Shown here: positions 16,195-24,186 of the stretch, in pieces
Position numbering within the stretch: the stretch's first letter is position 1
Layout: every line of letters starts with the position of its first letter
Source of the DNA: Cuneatibacter sp. NSJ-177
GTDB lineage: Bacteria > Bacillota > Clostridia > Lachnospirales > Lachnospiraceae
Assembly: GCF_022867805.1 (NCBI RefSeq)
Contig: NZ_JALIFO010000010.1
Span: 62,001 to 126,000 of the forward strand
DNA length: 64,000 nt
Direction of reading: 5' to 3'
The notes under the pieces: model-generated
Told to the model about the DNA's origin: nothing
Database searches by the model: none
The model's input: only the letters and a program-made list of their open reading frames with translations
Made by a program: the position numbers and the translations under genes

Positions 16195-16664
16195 AGATCA
16201 TACTTTGGATCAACGGCAGAAAGGTAGAAGATACCGTGGATGCCGATACCCTATTGCTCGATTTTCTGCGGAACCATGGCTGCGCCAGCGTGAAACGAGG
16301 CTGCGAGACCGCGCACTGCGGCCTGTGCACCGTATTTCTGGACGGCGCTCCGGTCCTATCCTGCTCCGTGCTGGCTGTCCGGGCGGACGGGCGGCAGGTG
16401 ACCACCCTGGAAGGACTCCAGGAAGAGGCCGCCGAATTCGGCGCTTTCCTGGCGGATCAGGGGGCGGAACAGTGCGGCTTCTGCAATCCCGGCCTGATCA
16501 TGAATACCATTGCTCTGCTTCGGGAAAATCCCCGTCCCAGCGACGAAGAAATTAAGGAATACCTGGCCGGGAATCTTTGCCGGTGTTCCGGCTATGAAGG
16601 ACAGCTGCGGAGTATCCGCGCCTTTCTCGCCTGCCGGGATCAAAAAGAGGAGGGCGTACAATGA
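16191..16664 (+). CDS. molybdenum hydroxylase [2Fe-2S] subunit
   Basis: A 157-residue two-cluster subunit. The plant-type [2Fe-2S] motif is GCETAHCGLC, and the second cluster motif is QCGFCNPG...LCRCSGY. It transfers electrons between the molybdopterin and FAD subunits. Start is GTG with GGGAGGG upstream and overlaps the FAD gene stop; its own stop overlaps the next ATG. The histidine before the CGLC, where Gly-Glu or Gly-Ala is common, is a small deviation. Confidence 0.92.
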   Translation: MKIILWINGRKVEDTVDADTLLLDFLRNHGCASVKRGCETAHCGLCTVFLDGAPVLSCSVLAVRADGRQVTTLEGLQEEAAEFGAFLADQGAEQCGFCNPGLIMNTIALLRENPRPSDEEIKEYLAGNLCRCSGYEGQLRSIRAFLACRDQKEEGVQ

Positions 16665-18991
16665 AGATTGTGAATCAGCCGGTTCGGAAAAAAGACGCCA
16701 TGGCTTTGGTCACCGGCCAGCCGGTCTTTCTGGATGATATCCTTCCGGAACAGTTTTTGATCGTCAAAGTGCTCCGCAGCCCCCACGCCAACGCCAAAAT
16801 TACTTCAATCCGGACGGACCTGGCGGAGAAAGTTCCCGGCATCGAGGCGGTCTTTACCTGGGAGGACGTCCCGGATAACCGTTTTACAATGGCCGGTCAG
16901 ACTTACCCGGAGCCAAGCCCCTACGACCGCCTGATCTTAGACCGCCATGTCCGCTATGCCGGCGATCCGGTGGCGATTGTGGCGGGAGTCAGTGAAAAAG
17001 CTGTGGACAAGGCGCTGAAAGCCATCCGCGTGACCTATGAAATCCTGCCTGCTCTTTTGGATTTCCGGAAAGCCAAAGACAATGAGATCCGGATTCATCC
17101 GGAGGAGAACTGGAAGGCCCTCTGTCCGGTGGGAGCCGACGCGGCCAGAAATCTCTGCGCCTGCGGCGTGGATGAAGAAGGCGATATTGACGCGGTTCTC
17201 GCGGACTGCGATGTGGTGGTGGAAGGAACCTACCACACCAAGGCCAACCAGCAGGCCATGATGGAGACATTCCGCACCGCCTGCTATCTGGACGCTTACG
17301 GGAGATTGAATGTGATCAGTTCCACCCAAGTCGTCTTTCATGTACGCCGGATCCTGGCCACGGCCCTGGGAATTTCCAAGTCCAAAATACGGGTGACCAA
17401 GCCGCGGATCGGCGGAGGTTTCGGCGCAAAACAGACCGTGGTCTCCGAAATTTTTCCGGCCTTTGTCACCTGGAAGACCGGAAAGCCTTCGAAGATGATT
17501 TTTTCCAGGGAGGAGAGTCAGATTGCCTCTTCCCCGCGGCATGAAATGGAGATCAAAGTAAAGATCGGCGCGGACAAGGACGGACGAATCCGCGGGATGG
17601 ATGTCTATACCCTGTCCAATACCGGCGCTTATGGGGAACACGGGCCGACGACCGTGGGACTGTCCGGCCACAAATCCATCCCTCTTTACGGAGACCTGGA
17701 AGCGTTCCGTTTTACTTACGATGTGGTTTACACCAATACCATGTCCGCCGGCGCTTACCGCGGCTACGGCGCAACCCAGGGAATCTTTGCCGTGGAATCC
17801 GCCGTCAGTGAGCTGGCGGAAAAACTGGGGATGGACGCCGTAGAACTCCGGGAGAAAAACATGGTAAAAGAGGGGCAGATCATGCCCGCCTATTACGGGG
17901 AAGTCAATACGAGCTGCGCGCTGGACCGCTGTCTGCTCCGGGCAAAAGAGCGGATCGGATGGGATCAAAAGTTCCCCCGGCGGGTCATGGAAAATGGAAA
18001 GATCCGAAGCGCCGGCGTCGCCATGGCCATGCAGGGCTCCGGAATTTCCGGCGTGGACGTAGGATCCGCCACGATCAAACTGGAAGACGACGGGTGTTAT
18101 ACCCTTCTTGTCGGTTCCGCCGATATGGGAACCGGGTGCGACACCATCCTGGCACAGATTGCAGCCGAATGCCTGGAATGTCCTCTGGAGGAAATCGCGG
18201 TCCTCGGAGCGGATACCGACGCTTCCCCTTACGATTCGGGTTCCTATGCGTCCAGCACCACCTATATCACCGGAAAAGCGGTGGAGAGAGCCTGCGAAAA
18301 ATTGAGGGAAAAGATCGTGCAGGAAGGAGCCCGCGCCCTCGGCTGCCCGGCGGATCAGGTTTCCTTTGACGGCCGGGCCGTGACCGACGCCAAGAGCGGA
18401 CGGAACATACCGCTCTTTGACATTGCCTACCGCGCCCAGTGCGGCTGTGAAGACGCTCTGTCCGTCACGGAAAGCCACACCTCTCCGGTATCTCCGCCGC
18501 CTTTTATGGTCGGCATGGTAGAAATCGAACTGGATCCGGAAACCGGGGCCGTGGAGATTCTCGACTATACGGCGGTGGTGGACTGCGGTACGCCGGTCAA
18601 TCCGAACCTGGCGCGGGTTCAGACCGAAGGCGGTATTGTCCAGGGCATCGGGATGGCGCTCTGCGAAGATATTCAGTATACCCCGGCTGGGCGGCTGCGG
18701 AACAATTCTCTGGCTCAATACAAAATTCCCAGCCGTCTGGATATGGGAACCCTCCATGTGGACTTTGAGAGCAGCTATGAGCCCAGCGGTCCGTTCGGTG
18801 CCAAATCCGTGGGAGAAATCGTCATCGACACCCCGGCTCCGGCCCTGGCCCACGCAATCGCAAACGCCACCGGAATCTGGTTCCGGGAACTCCCGATCAC
18901 CAGTGAGATGATTGCGATGGGGATGGAGAAAAAGCGAAGAAAACGTCACGAATACGCAGAAAAAGCGGTCGGTCGGAGCATGCCACATTAA
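16661..18991 (+). CDS. xanthine dehydrogenase family molybdopterin-binding subunit
   Basis: The 776-residue catalytic subunit carrying the molybdenum pyranopterin. Conserved features are GRP-like RIGGGFGAKQ near residue 246, AGAYRGYGATQG near 364, the QG-rich VGSADMGTGCDTILAQI region and the C-terminal GPFGAKSVGEI with the catalytic glutamate. The family hydroxylates purines, aromatic heterocycles or aldehydes. The substrate is not readable from sequence; co-location with the AroE-like gene and Tct transporter hints at a cyclic carboxylate. It may need the maturation genes of the 24-36 kb island, which is inference. Confidence 0.9.
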   Translation: MKIVNQPVRKKDAMALVTGQPVFLDDILPEQFLIVKVLRSPHANAKITSIRTDLAEKVPGIEAVFTWEDVPDNRFTMAGQTYPEPSPYDRLILDRHVRYAGDPVAIVAGVSEKAVDKALKAIRVTYEILPALLDFRKAKDNEIRIHPEENWKALCPVGADAARNLCACGVDEEGDIDAVLADCDVVVEGTYHTKANQQAMMETFRTACYLDAYGRLNVISSTQVVFHVRRILATALGISKSKIRVTKPRIGGGFGAKQTVVSEIFPAFVTWKTGKPSKMIFSREESQIASSPRHEMEIKVKIGADKDGRIRGMDVYTLSNTGAYGEHGPTTVGLSGHKSIPLYGDLEAFRFTYDVVYTNTMSAGAYRGYGATQGIFAVESAVSELAEKLGMDAVELREKNMVKEGQIMPAYYGEVNTSCALDRCLLRAKERIGWDQKFPRRVMENGKIRSAGVAMAMQGSGISGVDVGSATIKLEDDGCYTLLVGSADMGTGCDTILAQIAAECLECPLEEIAVLGADTDASPYDSGSYASSTTYITGKAVERACEKLREKIVQEGARALGCPADQVSFDGRAVTDAKSGRNIPLFDIAYRAQCGCEDALSVTESHTSPVSPPPFMVGMVEIELDPETGAVEILDYTAVVDCGTPVNPNLARVQTEGGIVQGIGMALCEDIQYTPAGRLRNNSLAQYKIPSRLDMGTLHVDFESSYEPSGPFGAKSVGEIVIDTPAPALAHAIANATGIWFRELPITSEMIAMGMEKKRRKRHEYAEKAVGRSMPH

Positions 18992-19065
18992 AATCATCGG
19001 GAAGCGTCCTCCCGAATCAGGAAGTACATGCCTGAATTGGGAAGCATTTTCCCGCCGGGCGCACA

Positions 19066-19110
19066 TACAAAAGGCCATGCCGAGCAGCTTGCTCCGCGTG
19101 GCCTTTTGTA
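19066..19110. terminator. bidirectional terminator
   Basis: Perfect 12-bp arms TACAAAAGGCCA/TGGCCTTTTGTA (19066-19077, 19099-19110) with an inner GAGCA/TGCTC hairpin. It separates the convergent molybdenum hydroxylase and glutamate-synthase-like genes. Confidence 0.85.
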
Positions 19111-19134
19111 TTTCATGCATCATCCTCCCGCCGT

Positions 19135-20523
19135 TCAGGCGTGAGGGATATTCGTGTACTCGGAAATCTCCCGGCTGATGGTGCACAGATCCTCCGTATT
19201 CAGATCATGCACATTCCGGTGCCCGGTGATTCTCGCAAAGGTTTTTAATTCCTGGGTGGAGCAGGTCAGGAAATTAGCGGTCCTCTTGGCGGCCGCCTCC
19301 ACCTTCAGGCGGGCGCGCAGTTCCGGATCCTGGGTGGCGGCTCCCACCGGACAATTCCCGGACCCGCAGATCCGATACTGCTGGCAGGCCGCCGCGATCA
19401 GCGCCGCCGAGGCGATCGCCACCGCGTCCGCGCCCATGGCCAGCGCCTTGGCAAAGTCTGACGAAACCCGAAGGCCGCCGGTGATCACCAAATCCACGTC
19501 GGAATCCACGGAATCCAGATACTTTCTGGCCCGATACAGTGCGTAAACCGTGGGCACGCTGGCGGCGTCCCGCACCAGTTTCGGGCTGGCTCCGGTGGCT
19601 CCCCCGCGTCCGTCGATGGTGATGAAATCCGGCTCCGCAAACACACAGTATTCCAGGTCTTTCTCGATCCGTCCGGCCGCAATCTTGATGCCGATGGGCC
19701 GCCCCTCCGAGGCCATGCGCAGCTGGCTGACCAGCTCTTTTAACTCCTCCTTGGTCGTCACGTCCGGGAATTTCGACGGGCTGATCACATCCTGCCCCAG
19801 CGGTTTGTTCCGGATCTTGGCGATCTCCGGCGTCACTTTCTCTCCAGGCAGATGTCCGCCCATGCCGGGTTTGGTCCCCTGGCCGATCTTGATCTCAATG
19901 GCGTCCGCCGTCTTTAAGTTTTCCGGCGTTACGCTGTAACGGTTGGGAACATACTCGAAAATATATTTGTATGCCGCAGCCTTCTCCTCCGGCAAAATAC
20001 CGCCCTCTCCGCTGCACATGGCGGTTTTCGCCAGGGCGCTCCCCTTTGCCAGGGCCGTCTTCATTTCCCGTGACATGGCTCCGAAAGACATATGGGAAAT
20101 ATAGACCGGGCTTTCCAGCACCATTGGCTTTTGAGCGTGCTTCCCGATCACGGTCACCGCATCCACCGGCTCGTCCTCCATCAATGGCGGGGGATTCAGC
20201 TGATTTCCCAGGATCAAGATGTCATCCCAGCCCGGCATCTTCATCTTCGTCCCCATGGCGTCGATGATCGGTTTCCCGGTCTGCGCCATGGTCTGTATTT
20301 CGGCCATATAACGGCAGGTGTCATCCCGGCGGAAATATTCCTTGGGATACGCCAAAGGATTCTCCTCCGCCGCAGGCCCCTTCTCCTCCTCCGCCGGTTC
20401 TTCGACCGGCTCGAACTGAGAAACCGGCTGACCGCAGACCGGACATTTTGTCAAATCGGAAAACTTTTTGTCTTCTGTCTCTTCAAACACGTAACCGCAT
20501 ACCGCACAACGATACTTCGCCAT
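19135..20523 (-). CDS. rubredoxin-fused glutamate synthase-like (GltB2, FMN) protein
   Basis: A 462-residue protein. The N-terminus is a rubredoxin-type metal site (CAVCG at residues 6-10 and CPVCG near 27), then an acidic linker, then the FMN/[3Fe-4S] synthase domain of glutamate synthase. The latter shows SPVYISHMSFGAMS, GEGGILPEE, GQGTKPGMGGHLPG, ITIDGRGGATGASP and the cluster motif CRICGSGNCPVGAATQ-like. Amidotransferase and GXGXG domains are absent. Start 20523 has GGAGG 9 bases upstream. Stand-alone proteins of this type are widespread in anaerobes; the reaction is uncertain, and ferredoxin- or rubredoxin-linked flavin chemistry is likely. Confidence 0.85.
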   Translation of the reverse strand: MAKYRCAVCGYVFEETEDKKFSDLTKCPVCGQPVSQFEPVEEPAEEEKGPAAEENPLAYPKEYFRRDDTCRYMAEIQTMAQTGKPIIDAMGTKMKMPGWDDILILGNQLNPPPLMEDEPVDAVTVIGKHAQKPMVLESPVYISHMSFGAMSREMKTALAKGSALAKTAMCSGEGGILPEEKAAAYKYIFEYVPNRYSVTPENLKTADAIEIKIGQGTKPGMGGHLPGEKVTPEIAKIRNKPLGQDVISPSKFPDVTTKEELKELVSQLRMASEGRPIGIKIAAGRIEKDLEYCVFAEPDFITIDGRGGATGASPKLVRDAASVPTVYALYRARKYLDSVDSDVDLVITGGLRVSSDFAKALAMGADAVAIASAALIAAACQQYRICGSGNCPVGAATQDPELRARLKVEAAAKRTANFLTCSTQELKTFARITGHRNVHDLNTEDLCTISREISEYTNIPHA

Positions 20524-20572
20524 CTGATGTCCTCCTGTGTGGAAATAGATACTGTGAAAGTCCTGGCAAGCA

Positions 20573-20619
20573 ACTTTCATTCCTGGTGATGTCTGCGCAA
20601 ACAGACATGCTCATTTAGG
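20573..20619 (+). repeat. dispersed hairpin repeat, copy 1
   Basis: About 47 bp beginning ACTTTCATTCCTGGTGATGT and containing the hairpin TGTCTG-cgcaaa-CAGACA. A diverged copy in the same orientation lies at 22401-22449. Copy 1 sits about 50 bp upstream of the rubredoxin-fused flavoprotein start. Confidence 0.55.
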
Positions 20620-20713
20620 TTCAGCATAGCACAAAAACCGGGTGTTTTCCATCCTTTTCTCATTTTGACGGAAGTTTTTTCATATCAGAACAGAATTGCC
20701 TGTTAGTATCTGA

Positions 20714-21289
20714 TCAACGTTTCCGATCCATCCATTTGGCAAAGGCAACCCCGGCCAATGTGCTGACCAGCGTGGCTGCAATGGCCGGGCCAACGATGGA
20801 GGTGGGATTGGCGGAGCCGTACTGCTGCCGGTAGGCAATAATGGTCATCGGCAGAAGTTGAAGAGAGGAGATATTCAGGATCAGGAACGTGCACATCTCG
20901 CGGGACGCAATCCCCTCCTTCTCCGGGTTGATCTCCGCCAGAGACTTCATTGCCTCCAGGCCGGCAGGGGTGGCCGCCCAGCCCAGCCCCAAGATATTTG
21001 CCACAAAATTTGTGGATATGTATCGCAGGGACGGGTGGTTTTCCGGGATTCTCGGAAACAGGAAACGCATCAGTGGACGCATTTTTTTTGAAATGGCGCG
21101 GATCAGCCCGGCCCGCTCTCCGATCTCCATGATCCCGGTCCAAAGCGCCATAACCCCCAGCATGGTAATGCAGAGTTCCACGCCCTCAGCCGCTCCGCTC
21201 AACACCGCCTCCGTGACCGCGGCGGTTCTCCCGGTGACCAGTCCATACCCAATTCCCAGCAAAAGCATAAATGCCCAGAGAAGATTCAT
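20714..21289 (-). CDS. spmA: spore maturation protein A (nucleoside recognition domain)
   Basis: A 191-residue membrane protein with 5-6 hydrophobic segments matching SpmA in length and pattern (MNLLWAFMLLLGIGYG..., FVANILGLGWAATPAGLEAMK). In Bacillus, SpmA and SpmB act in spore core dehydration. Here no spmB follows: the downstream bases run straight into the intergenic region. It is transcribed away from the MerR gene. Confidence 0.85.
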   Translation of the reverse strand: MNLLWAFMLLLGIGYGLVTGRTAAVTEAVLSGAAEGVELCITMLGVMALWTGIMEIGERAGLIRAISKKMRPLMRFLFPRIPENHPSLRYISTNFVANILGLGWAATPAGLEAMKSLAEINPEKEGIASREMCTFLILNISSLQLLPMTIIAYRQQYGSANPTSIVGPAIAATLVSTLAGVAFAKWMDRKR

Positions 21290-21436
21290 TTGATTCGGCT
21301 CCGCGTTTTTTCTCTAGTCTATGCAAAAATCCGGAAGAATAGGACAATTTTTCCGCCTCCGGCCATTCCTGCTCAAATAAGTCCGGCTTTCCCAGAAAAT
21401 TCACGCCTTTCTTTTTTCAAAAAATGTAAAAAGCGG

Positions 21437-21467
21437 TTGACTCTCCCGCCCCGTCATAGTTTAAGAT
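21437..21467 (+). promoter_or_regulatory. merR promoter with a 19-bp spacer
   Basis: TTGACT (21437-21442), 19 bp, TAAGAT (21462-21467). The over-long spacer is the hallmark of promoters that MerR-family activators untwist, so autoregulation is likely. Confidence 0.55.
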
Positions 21468-21498
21468 AGACTCATCAAAGGCGGGAGGACCGGAAGAG

Positions 21499-22347
21499 AT
21501 GAAGACCGTAAAGGAAATATCGGATTTGACAGGTATCAGCGTGCGCACGCTCCACTATTACGATGAGATCGGGCTTTTCATCCCGACAAAAAAAAATGAA
21601 AACGGATACCGGCTCTATGACGATAAGGCCCTGGAAACCTTACAGCAGATTCTATTTTTCCGCGAATTCGATATCCCCTTAAAGGAAATCAAGTCTGTTC
21701 TGGAAAATCCGGCTCTTGACAGAAACCAGATCCTGCAAATGCAGAAGAAAATGCTGACGGCGAAGAAAGAACGCATCGAATGCCTGATCACCAGCATCGA
21801 TGAAATTCTGAGAGGAGGAAATCAAATGGATTTTGAAGTATTTAACCGTTCCGAACTGGAGGAACTCTGTCAGTTCTCGGCGGATCATATGCCGGAACGC
21901 ATGCGCCAAATAATTGTCCAGGAATTCGGAAGCGTTGATCAATGGAAACAGCATTATATCGAGCGCGCATCCAAGGAGGATATTCAAAAAAGTTTTCTTA
22001 AAATGGTGGAGTGGTACGGCGACAAGGAGAGCGCCTTTCAGGCCGCGATCCATCCCCCGGCCCAGGAGGTTGTCGACGCCTGCCAGAACCGGATCGACGC
22101 CGTCTGCAAAAAGCTGGCTGAAAAAAAAGAGGAGCCCCTGGACTCTTTTTCCGTAAAGGAGACGGTCGCCGAATACGGCTTTGTGGTGAAACAGCTCTAT
22201 CAGATCAAACACGAAGACGCTCTCATGCGATCCATCGCGTCAACCTACCGGGAGGAAAAAATTCGGGCTGCGACTGATGAGAGATACGGAGAAGGTTCTT
22301 CCGAATTCTTTGCGCGGGCCATCGATGGATTTTATAAAAACGAATAA
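21499..22347 (+). CDS. MerR-family regulator with TipAS-like effector domain
   Basis: A 282-residue regulator. Residues 1-70 form the MerR winged helix-turn-helix (KEISDLTGISVRTLHYYDEIGL), residues 75-110 the dimerisation coiled coil, and the remainder an alpha-helical effector domain like that of TipA/Mta, which bind drugs. GGGAGG precedes the ATG. No transporter or resistance gene adjoins it, so the target may be itself or distant genes. Confidence 0.88.
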   Translation: MKTVKEISDLTGISVRTLHYYDEIGLFIPTKKNENGYRLYDDKALETLQQILFFREFDIPLKEIKSVLENPALDRNQILQMQKKMLTAKKERIECLITSIDEILRGGNQMDFEVFNRSELEELCQFSADHMPERMRQIIVQEFGSVDQWKQHYIERASKEDIQKSFLKMVEWYGDKESAFQAAIHPPAQEVVDACQNRIDAVCKKLAEKKEEPLDSFSVKETVAEYGFVVKQLYQIKHEDALMRSIASTYREEKIRAATDERYGEGSSEFFARAIDGFYKNE

Positions 22348-22400
22348 ATGAATTGTCTTATAAAAATTTCGAACCAAGAATGCACGGCACGAAGCAATCG

Positions 22401-22449
22401 ACTTTCATTCATGGTAATGTCTGCGTAAGCAGAAATGTCTGTTCATAGG
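22401..22449 (+). repeat. dispersed hairpin repeat, copy 2
   Basis: About 49 bp starting ACTTTCATTCATGGTAATGT with hairpin TCTGC-gtaa-GCAGA; diverged duplicate of 20573-20619. It lies between merR and its terminator. Confidence 0.55.
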
Positions 22450-22450
22450 A

Positions 22451-22495
22451 AACAAAAAGGAACCGCAGCCCCGTTTTCTGTGGTTCCTTTTTTGT
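22451..22495. terminator. bidirectional terminator between merR and the ABC ATPase gene
   Basis: Stem AACAAAAAGGAACC(GCAG)/(CTGT)GGTTCCTTTTTTGTT, with U-runs on either strand, between convergent genes. Confidence 0.85.
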
Positions 22496-22516
22496 TTTGC
22501 TTTTAACCTATTCTAT

Positions 22517-23194
22517 TTATGAATTGCTCATTCCCCAACGGTACAGACGCCCGTTTTCCAGACGGTACCGTTCTTCTCCGGGACAGACCAGATCCTCCGG
22601 ACCCGACGTCCGGATCTTGGTCACGCCGCTCCGGCGTTCCACTGTCCGAAGGGCCTCTTCCATCTCTTCCCGGTCCTCGCCGGTCAGGCCGCACAGCAGA
22701 TCATCCGCCAGAAGAAATTTCGGCGATAACAGGAGCGCCCGCGCAAGGCCGGCTAAACGCTGCTCTTTCACGGAAAGAGTCTCTGGATACTGCCCCAGCA
22801 GTTCCCCGATTCCCAACGTTTCCGCCTCCTCACGGACCCGGCGCTTTCCTGCCGCTCTGCCGCCGCCCCAAAACTCCAAAGGCAGCAAAAGGTTTTCCTC
22901 CAGGGTCAGCGCGCGGATAAATTCCGGGTTCTGCCGGACAATACCGAACAGCTTCCGGCAGAGCCTTCCCCGTTTCAGCTCCGACATGGCGCGCCATTCT
23001 TCTCCGTCCACAGTCACGCTTCCCTCGCTTGGCAAACGTTTCCCGCAGAGTACATCCAACAGAATCGTCTTTCCGCAGCCATTTCCGCCCTGGATCAGCG
23101 TCGAGCGGCCTTCTTCTGCTGAAAAGCTGACCCCATCCAGGATCCGGCGTCCGGATGGAATCCATTGTGTCACTGCTTCCATACGTATCTCCAT
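22517..23194 (-). CDS. orphan ABC transporter ATP-binding protein
   Basis: A 225-residue ATPase with Walker A GGNGCGKT, Q-loop VRQNPEF, signature variant LSVKEQR and Walker B FLLADDLL. The usual DE after Walker B is DD, so the catalytic glutamate is Asp here. Start 23194 is set by GGGGG 7 bases upstream. No permease gene adjoins it, so the partner is elsewhere or the protein is not a transporter component. Lipoprotein-export (LolD/MacB)-like ATPases are the nearest visual match. Confidence 0.8.
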   Translation of the reverse strand: MEIRMEAVTQWIPSGRRILDGVSFSAEEGRSTLIQGGNGCGKTILLDVLCGKRLPSEGSVTVDGEEWRAMSELKRGRLCRKLFGIVRQNPEFIRALTLEENLLLPLEFWGGGRAAGKRRVREEAETLGIGELLGQYPETLSVKEQRLAGLARALLLSPKFLLADDLLCGLTGEDREEMEEALRTVERRSGVTKIRTSGPEDLVCPGEERYRLENGRLYRWGMSNS

Positions 23195-23366
23195 CTGATA
23201 TCCCCCGTCCGTGCGCTCTGCCTCAAAGTGCACGCTTTCGGAATCCCCCCTCTCTCTTGTCTCAGCCTGACGGTTGCGCCCTGTTTCTCCGCTACCGCCC
23301 CGCTCCCGGCTTTTCCGCCGTCAAAAGAGCTTTGTCTTCCAGTGTCTCACCAGTTTCGAGATTATT

Positions 23367-23395
23367 ATATCAGCCAAATGTCACCAAAGTGTCAA
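23367..23395 (-). promoter_or_regulatory. candidate promoter of the orphan ABC ATPase
   Basis: Minus strand TTGACA (23395-23390), 17 bp, TGATAT; a TATAAT (23369-23364) lies 20 bp from the -35 instead. A GC-rich leader of about 160 bases follows before the ATG. Confidence 0.4.
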
Positions 23396-23433
23396 CAAAA
23401 TAGGGAAAATGAAATTTTTTTCGAAGGTTTTTC

Positions 23434-23682
23434 TTATTTCCCAAGGAAAACCTTAGCCATGTCCTTCTGGGAACCGATCCCTGCCCAATGGCACCGGCTG
23501 CCGCTGGAAGTCAGCTCCACATTGTTCTTATTGCGGATAAAGAATGGATAGCCATACTCTTCTTCCATTTTGGCGATCGTATGGCTTACCGCCGACTGTG
23601 TCACATTCAAAACCTGGGCGGCTCGGACAAAGCTTTTTTGTTCTGCCACCGCCAAAAATACATTCCACTGATATATGGTCAT
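23434..23682 (-). pseudogene. truncated LysR-family regulator (DNA-binding domain only)
   Basis: 82 codons. Residues 1-60 are a clear LysR winged helix (YQWNVFLAVAEQKSFVRAAQVLNVTQSAVSHTIAKMEEEYG...NNVELTSSG). The frame then leaves the family and ends after about 20 unrelated residues, with no effector domain downstream. GGGGAG precedes the ATG. It follows the molybdenum-hydroxylase island on the same strand and may be the remnant of its regulator; a functional DNA-binding-only protein cannot be excluded. Confidence 0.75.
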
Positions 23683-23768
23683 TCGAAACTCCCCGCATCT
23701 ACAGCCACAACAGTACCTTAAAAAAATAGGTTAGATAAAATCACTCTATGCCGCAATCAGAAGATTCC

Positions 23769-24137
23769 CTATTCTTCCTCGTGCTTGTGCCCTCCCTTTC
23801 CAGGACCTCCGATGTACTCGTCGATCCAAGGGAGCTGATAGCGCACCATGTAGTCGTATGCTTTCTGCACCTTCCGGCCGCTGCCGTTATAGCGGGTCAC
23901 ACCGGCATCCGCCAAGAGCTCGAAGGGCTCCTTCTCCATGGGGCCGCAGATGATCGCCTCGCAGTCATGCTCCAGCACTTTCTGCGCAAACACCATATTT
24001 TCCGGATCCTGTTTGCCGTAGATTTTAAAGATCTGATTCTTGTCCGCGTCGATAATCATCAGGAATTCGCTGTCTTTAAACGTATTCGGCACCAGGCCGT
24101 TGATCTCCATATTTTCACAAGTCACCGCTATTTTCAT
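23769..24137 (-). CDS. NifX/NifB-C-terminal-like (dinitrogenase Fe-Mo cofactor) family protein
   Basis: A 122-residue protein of the NifX/NafY fold (MKIAVTCENMEINGLVPNTF..., ...AIICGPMEKEPFELLADAGVTRY), with a Gly/Lys/His/Glu tail (GGPGKGGHKHEEE) that could bind metal. Nitrogenase genes are absent, so it is probably a carrier for a metal cluster or cofactor in the molybdenum-hydroxylase island. GGGAGGG precedes the ATG. It is the last intact gene of the island. Confidence 0.85.
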   Translation of the reverse strand: MKIAVTCENMEINGLVPNTFKDSEFLMIIDADKNQIFKIYGKQDPENMVFAQKVLEHDCEAIICGPMEKEPFELLADAGVTRYNGSGRKVQKAYDYMVRYQLPWIDEYIGGPGKGGHKHEEE

Positions 24138-24186
24138 TGAGAACTCCCTCCCTTTTTACTCTACTACTTTCTACTCTACTGCTTTT

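Noticed and set aside
16937-19186. Very long open frame on the minus strand (749 codons)
   Set aside because: It is antisense to the molybdopterin subunit, which has clear family motifs, a coupled start and operon context. The antisense frame has no recognisable domain and is a by-product of codon bias.
23195-23390. Molybdenum-cofactor or TPP riboswitch before the orphan ABC ATPase
   Set aside because: A CTGAGA string and GC-rich stems attracted attention, but the other conserved boxes of either riboswitch could not be found.
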